Origin: JBMZCV01 sp049613665
GTDB lineage: Bacteria > Bacteroidota > Bacteroidia > Chitinophagales > UBA2359
Assembly: GCA_049613665.1 (NCBI GenBank)
Contig: JBMZCV010000193.1
Span: 1-9,337, forward strand
Reading direction: 5' to 3'
Length of the DNA stretch: 9,337 bases
Position numbers and translations under genes: made by a program
Notes under the pieces: generated by a model
What the model was told of the DNA's origin: nothing
The model's input: only the letters and a program-made list of their open reading frames with translations
Databases searched by the model: none
Shown here: positions 7,149-9,337 of the stretch, piece by piece
How positions within the stretch are numbered: position 1 is the stretch's first letter
How the letters are laid out: each line of letters starts with the position of its first letter

Positions 7149-7245
7149 AGCAGACAGTTCAATTTTTGCGACTTATGAAAACTTGATGCGCATTTGTTGT
7201 TTATTTGAATACGAATATCTAGTTTTTTTTCCACATAAAAAAAAA

Positions 7246-7253
7246 CAAATTTA
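7246..7253 (-). promoter_or_regulatory. Candidate -7 promoter element for the T9SS cargo gene
   Basis: On the minus strand this reads TAAATTTG, matching TAnnTTTG, and is followed directly by a run of nine T (plus-strand A tract 7237-7245). It would give a leader of about 90 bases before the ATG at 7148. No -33 TTTG is present at the usual spacing. It is the only such match on the minus strand between this gene and position 7400. Confidence 0.35.
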
Positions 7254-7719
7254 AGCATTTGTCGTACTCATAAATTTTACTTTAAAAACATAACTCATTG
7301 ATAATCAAGGCTTTATATTTTTAAATGTTCATTTTTGTTTTCAAAAATCCAAAATTTGTATTCTATTTTTTGAAACTTATCTTGTTTTTTTTACAACAAA
7401 CAAACATTTTTTACAAAAAAAAAGAATATGTCATGTTTGTTCAACCAACGACATTTCGATTTTTCGCATCTTATGCAAGCATTTCATATGTTGAAACATT
7501 TTTTTAAAACAGCATTCATTTCAAAACAAACAAACGCTTGCTTACAAATAATTAACACTTTTTGCACCTCATTTCTTTTTGTACATATCTGTTTGCTAAC
7601 ATCATAGAAATTGTGTATCTTTCATTTTCAGGATAAAACTTTCAGATAGGTACTTTTTGCAAAGACAAATTTACAAGTCTCTATCCTGTTGAAATATCTT
7701 ATAAAAAATAAACGACAAA

Positions 7720-7735
7720 TAATTTTGTAGTTTTG
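7720..7735 (+). promoter_or_regulatory. Two abutting -7 promoter elements upstream of hisS
   Basis: TAATTTTG (7720-7727) is followed directly by TAGTTTTG (7728-7735); both match TAnnTTTG. They lie 50-66 bases before the hisS ATG and would give leaders of roughly 45-55 bases. Neither has a clear TTTG at -33; the nearest TTG (7689-7691) is too far away. Two exact matches side by side at the expected distance make this the best-supported promoter in the window. Confidence 0.5.
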
Positions 7736-7785
7736 TTGAGTTGCATTTATGACTTAAATCCAAACACTAAAAAAAAATAACTTAA

Positions 7786-9162
7786 ATGAAACCTAGCATT
7801 CCGAAAGGCACCAGAGATTTTGGGCCAATTGAAGTGAAAAGAAGACAGTATATCACCAATATTATTCGAGAAGCCTTTGAAAATTTTGGCTTTCAACCGA
7901 TAGAAACGCCTGTTATGGAAAATCTAAACACCTTGACAGGCAAGTATGGCGATGAAGGCGAACAGTTGTTATATCGTGTCTTGAATCAAGGCCAAAAACT
8001 AAAAAAAGCTAACAAAGCTGCTTTAGAAGAAGGAAATTTGCCAAAATTTGCAGCATCTATTGCCGAAAAAGGCTTGCGATACGACCTTACCATTCCATTT
8101 GCACGCTATGTTGTGATGAATCGAGGCACGCTAACATTTCCTTTCAAACGCTACCAAATACAACCTGTTTGGCGTGGCGACCGTCCACAAAAAGGACGAT
8201 ACAGAGAATTTTGCCAATGTGATGTTGATGTTATTGGTACGACTTCTTTGCTTAGTGAAGTAGAATTAATTCAGATTTATGATATTGCTTTCAAACAATT
8301 TGGCTTTGAAGTGAGCATCAAGCTCAACAATCGAAAAATTTTGGCAGGCATTGCCGAAACCATCGGTATGAGCGACAAATTGACGATGCTAACCATAGCT
8401 ATCGACAAGCTCGACAAAGTAGGTATCGCTGGCGTTGAAACCGAACTCGTCAATAGAGGAGTAGAAACTGAGGCTATTGAATTGCTCAAAAAAGTGTTGG
8501 AAACGACAGGCAGCAATAGCGAAAAAATAGATTTTTTAGCAAATTATCTAAAAGATTCGAGCATTGGTATGAAAGGTGTTGAAGAGTTAAAAATTTTATT
8601 TAACTATTTGTCTTTCATCAAATTACACAATAAAATTGAATTGGATATAACTTTGGCTCGTGGCTTAAATTATTATACAGGAACAATTTTGGAAGTGAAA
8701 ACTAAGGCTGTCAAAATGGGCAGTTTGGGTGGTGGCGGCCGTTACGATGACTTAACAGGAACATTTGGCTTAAAAAATATGTCTGGCGTTGGCATTTCAT
8801 TTGGTTTAGATAGAATCTACGATGTGTTGAACGAATTGGATTTGTTTAAGAAAATCGAAATGAATAATACAAAGGTTTTATTTATCAATTTTGGCGACGA
8901 ACTTGAAATGGCAGCTTTCAAAACTTTGCAACATTTCAGAAAAGAAGGCATTGCAGCCGAAATTTATCCTGAAAGTGCAAAAATGAAAAAGCAAATGAAA
9001 TATGCCCATGCAAAAAATATTCCTTTTGTCATATTCATTGGCGAAGAGGAGTTGAAAAATAAGACGATGAAAGTGAAAAACATGACGACAGGAAAACAAA
9101 TGCTTGGCAATCTTTCGACCGTTGCTAATTTGCTGTGGCATATGAGCTATAATAACAAATAA
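7786..9162 (+). CDS. hisS: Histidine--tRNA ligase (HisRS)
   Basis: HisRS is the class II aminoacyl-tRNA synthetase that activates histidine with ATP and charges tRNA-His in the cytoplasm. The 458-residue product carries KGTRDFGP (7-14) and the motif 1 strand FGFQPIETPVME (35-45). Motif 2 is in KRYQIQPVWRGDRPQKGRYREFCQ (121-144), with the class II arginine R130. The histidine-specific signature LARGLNYYTGT (290-300) has catalytic R292, followed by GSLGGGGRYDDLTGTFG (312-328). Motif 3 is GVGISFGLDRI (335-344) with R343. The C-terminal anticodon-binding domain spans about 362-456. Length is slightly above the bacterial norm of about 420-430; the extra residues include a segment near 64-92 rich in K, A and E. 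The ATG at 7786 places KGTRDFGP at the normal distance. It is alone on the plus strand in this window and probably monocistronic. Confidence 0.97.
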   Translation: MKPSIPKGTRDFGPIEVKRRQYITNIIREAFENFGFQPIETPVMENLNTLTGKYGDEGEQLLYRVLNQGQKLKKANKAALEEGNLPKFAASIAEKGLRYDLTIPFARYVVMNRGTLTFPFKRYQIQPVWRGDRPQKGRYREFCQCDVDVIGTTSLLSEVELIQIYDIAFKQFGFEVSIKLNNRKILAGIAETIGMSDKLTMLTIAIDKLDKVGIAGVETELVNRGVETEAIELLKKVLETTGSNSEKIDFLANYLKDSSIGMKGVEELKILFNYLSFIKLHNKIELDITLARGLNYYTGTILEVKTKAVKMGSLGGGGRYDDLTGTFGLKNMSGVGISFGLDRIYDVLNELDLFKKIEMNNTKVLFINFGDELEMAAFKTLQHFRKEGIAAEIYPESAKMKKQMKYAHAKNIPFVIFIGEEELKNKTMKVKNMTTGKQMLGNLSTVANLLWHMSYNNK

Positions 9163-9187
9163 TTTAAATGCCAATTACTATTTAATA

Positions 9188-9275
9188 AACAGCAGCCGTT
9201 TCCGCTTTGAAACTACTATGGATTATATAGTCTTGTTCTTATGTCTTTCAGGCAGTCCGCTTTTCGGCTGTTGTT
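9188..9275. repeat. Inverted-repeat element with nested hairpins downstream of hisS
   Basis: An 11-base arm at 9188-9198 (AACAGCAGCCG) is matched in inverse by CGGCTGTTGTT at 9265-9275, 10 of 11 positions with the mismatch a possible G-U pair. Inside are three further perfect small stems: GTTTC/GAAAC (9198-9213), ACTAT/ATAGT (9215-9231) and CCG/CGG (9257-9267). The right arm is followed, after CA, by seven T (9278-9284). The segment is more GC-rich than the flanking spacers. It could terminate hisS transcription or be one copy of a dispersed repeat; I cannot tell which from one copy. Confidence 0.5.
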
Positions 9276-9337
9276 CATTTTTTTGACCAAAAAAACGAAC
9301 CAAAAAAAGTCAAGACTGTTTAAAAATCTTAACGCCT
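9216..9337 (-). other. Open frame entering from the right edge, probably repeat-derived rather than a gene
   Basis: On the minus strand a frame is open from the window edge to TAG at 9216-9218: 39 full codons, with an internal ATG at 9278. The part before the ATG translates to an aromatic run (LDFFWFVFLVKK) created by the A7 tracts of the plus strand. The part after it reads MNNSRKADCLKDIRTRLYNP. The aromatic run is what simple homopolymer tracts give and the frame overlaps the inverted-repeat element, so I do not treat it as an established coding sequence. It could be the tail of a gene beginning outside the window. Confidence 0.25.
9283..9313. repeat. A-tract direct repeat flanked by TTGAC/GTCAA inverted repeat
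   Basis: ACCAAAAAAA occurs at 9286-9295 and again at 9299-9308, a period of 13 bases. The pair is bracketed by TTGAC (9283-9287) and GTCAA (9309-9313). Together with the T7 run at 9278-9284 this forms a compact, symmetric block adjoining the inverted-repeat element at 9188-9275. Confidence 0.55.

Larger units (their letters stand above)
7149..7785. other. 637-base divergent intergenic region, very AT-rich
   Basis: This region separates the minus-strand T9SS gene from plus-strand hisS. It holds a candidate minus-strand -7 element (7246-7253) and paired plus-strand -7 elements (7720-7735). It also has poly-A/T runs (7223-7230, 7237-7245, 7384-7392, 7417-7423), the 10-mer TTTTTTACAA twice at exactly 20-base spacing (7387-7396, 7407-7416), ACAAACAAAC twice (7396-7405, 7526-7535), and a cluster of short palindromes at 7466-7499. 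I see no tRNA, riboswitch or credible coding sequence. The only open frame, a 60-codon plus frame at 7325-7507, encodes Phe/Lys-rich low-complexity sequence. Confidence 0.6.

Noticed and set aside
7186..7193. Perfect palindrome ATGCGCAT upstream of the T9SS gene
   Set aside because: Eight-base palindromes are expected two or three times by chance in a spacer of this size, and no second copy or matching operator is seen.
7325..7507. 60-codon plus-strand open frame in the divergent spacer
   Set aside because: The product is low-complexity Phe/Lys/Leu-rich sequence from poly-T/poly-A tracts. It has no Shine-Dalgarno or promoter and no recognisable domain, so it is best explained as a chance frame in AT-rich DNA.
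7149..7785. Possible tRNA, riboswitch or small RNA in the long spacer
   Set aside because: No cloverleaf, no TTC-loop sequence and no GC-rich structured block is visible; the region is almost entirely A/T with short homopolymer runs.
8277..9174. Two minus-strand frames overlapping hisS (79 and 98 codons)
   Set aside because: The hisS frame carries all class II motifs through these positions, so these are antisense shadows.
1..9337. Mobile element, CRISPR array, defence system or biosynthetic cluster
   Set aside because: No transposase, integrase, regularly spaced repeat array, nuclease/toxin pair or clustered biosynthetic enzymes were found; six of the seven genes belong to familiar families in an intact arrangement.

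Overview
The window reads as ordinary chromosomal DNA from an AT-rich member of the Bacteroidota. Four things point there: a secreted protein with a type IX secretion (T9SS) type A sorting domain, no Shine-Dalgarno sequence before any of the seven genes, several matches to the Bacteroidota -7 promoter hexamer TAnnTTTG, and the sequence style of RecR, Upp and HisS. The large secreted protein, with its propeller, prealbumin-like, DUF7619 and sorting domains, resembles proteins common in Saprospiraceae, Chitinophagia and related lineages. The exact lineage cannot be fixed from this window.

Layout: six genes lie on the minus strand and are read right to left; one lies on the plus strand. In transcription order, the minus genes are: the 960-residue T9SS cargo protein (7148-4266); a Crp/Fnr-type regulator (4091-3387) followed by a strong intrinsic terminator (3348-3301); a secreted alkaline-phosphatase-superfamily phosphodiesterase-like protein (3215-2265); a LutA/YkgE-type cysteine-rich oxidoreductase subunit (2163-1438); uracil phosphoribosyltransferase upp (1381-731); and recombination mediator recR (697-77). 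The last three are separated by only 56 and 33 bases with no promoter or terminator visible between them, so they probably share a transcript. A 637-base, very AT-rich divergent region (7149-7785) separates the cargo gene from hisS (7786-9162, plus strand). After hisS comes a structured, more GC-rich intergenic element that runs off the right edge.

Functionally this is mostly housekeeping: DNA repair (recR), pyrimidine salvage (upp) and translation (hisS). To this are added an Fe-S/cysteine-rich redox subunit without its usual LutB/LutC partners, a global-type regulator, and two exported proteins. I see no defence system, CRISPR array, transposase, prophage gene or biosynthetic cluster. The least explained sequence is the right-hand element (9188-9337): nested inverted repeats, a 7-T tract, two A7 tracts in a 13-base direct repeat, and an open minus-strand frame entering from outside the window. 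It looks like a copy of a dispersed repeat rather than a gene. The other point worth a second look is the seven-fold repeat of the T9SS protein, whose first and last repeats appear to complete one another, as in a closed seven-bladed propeller.
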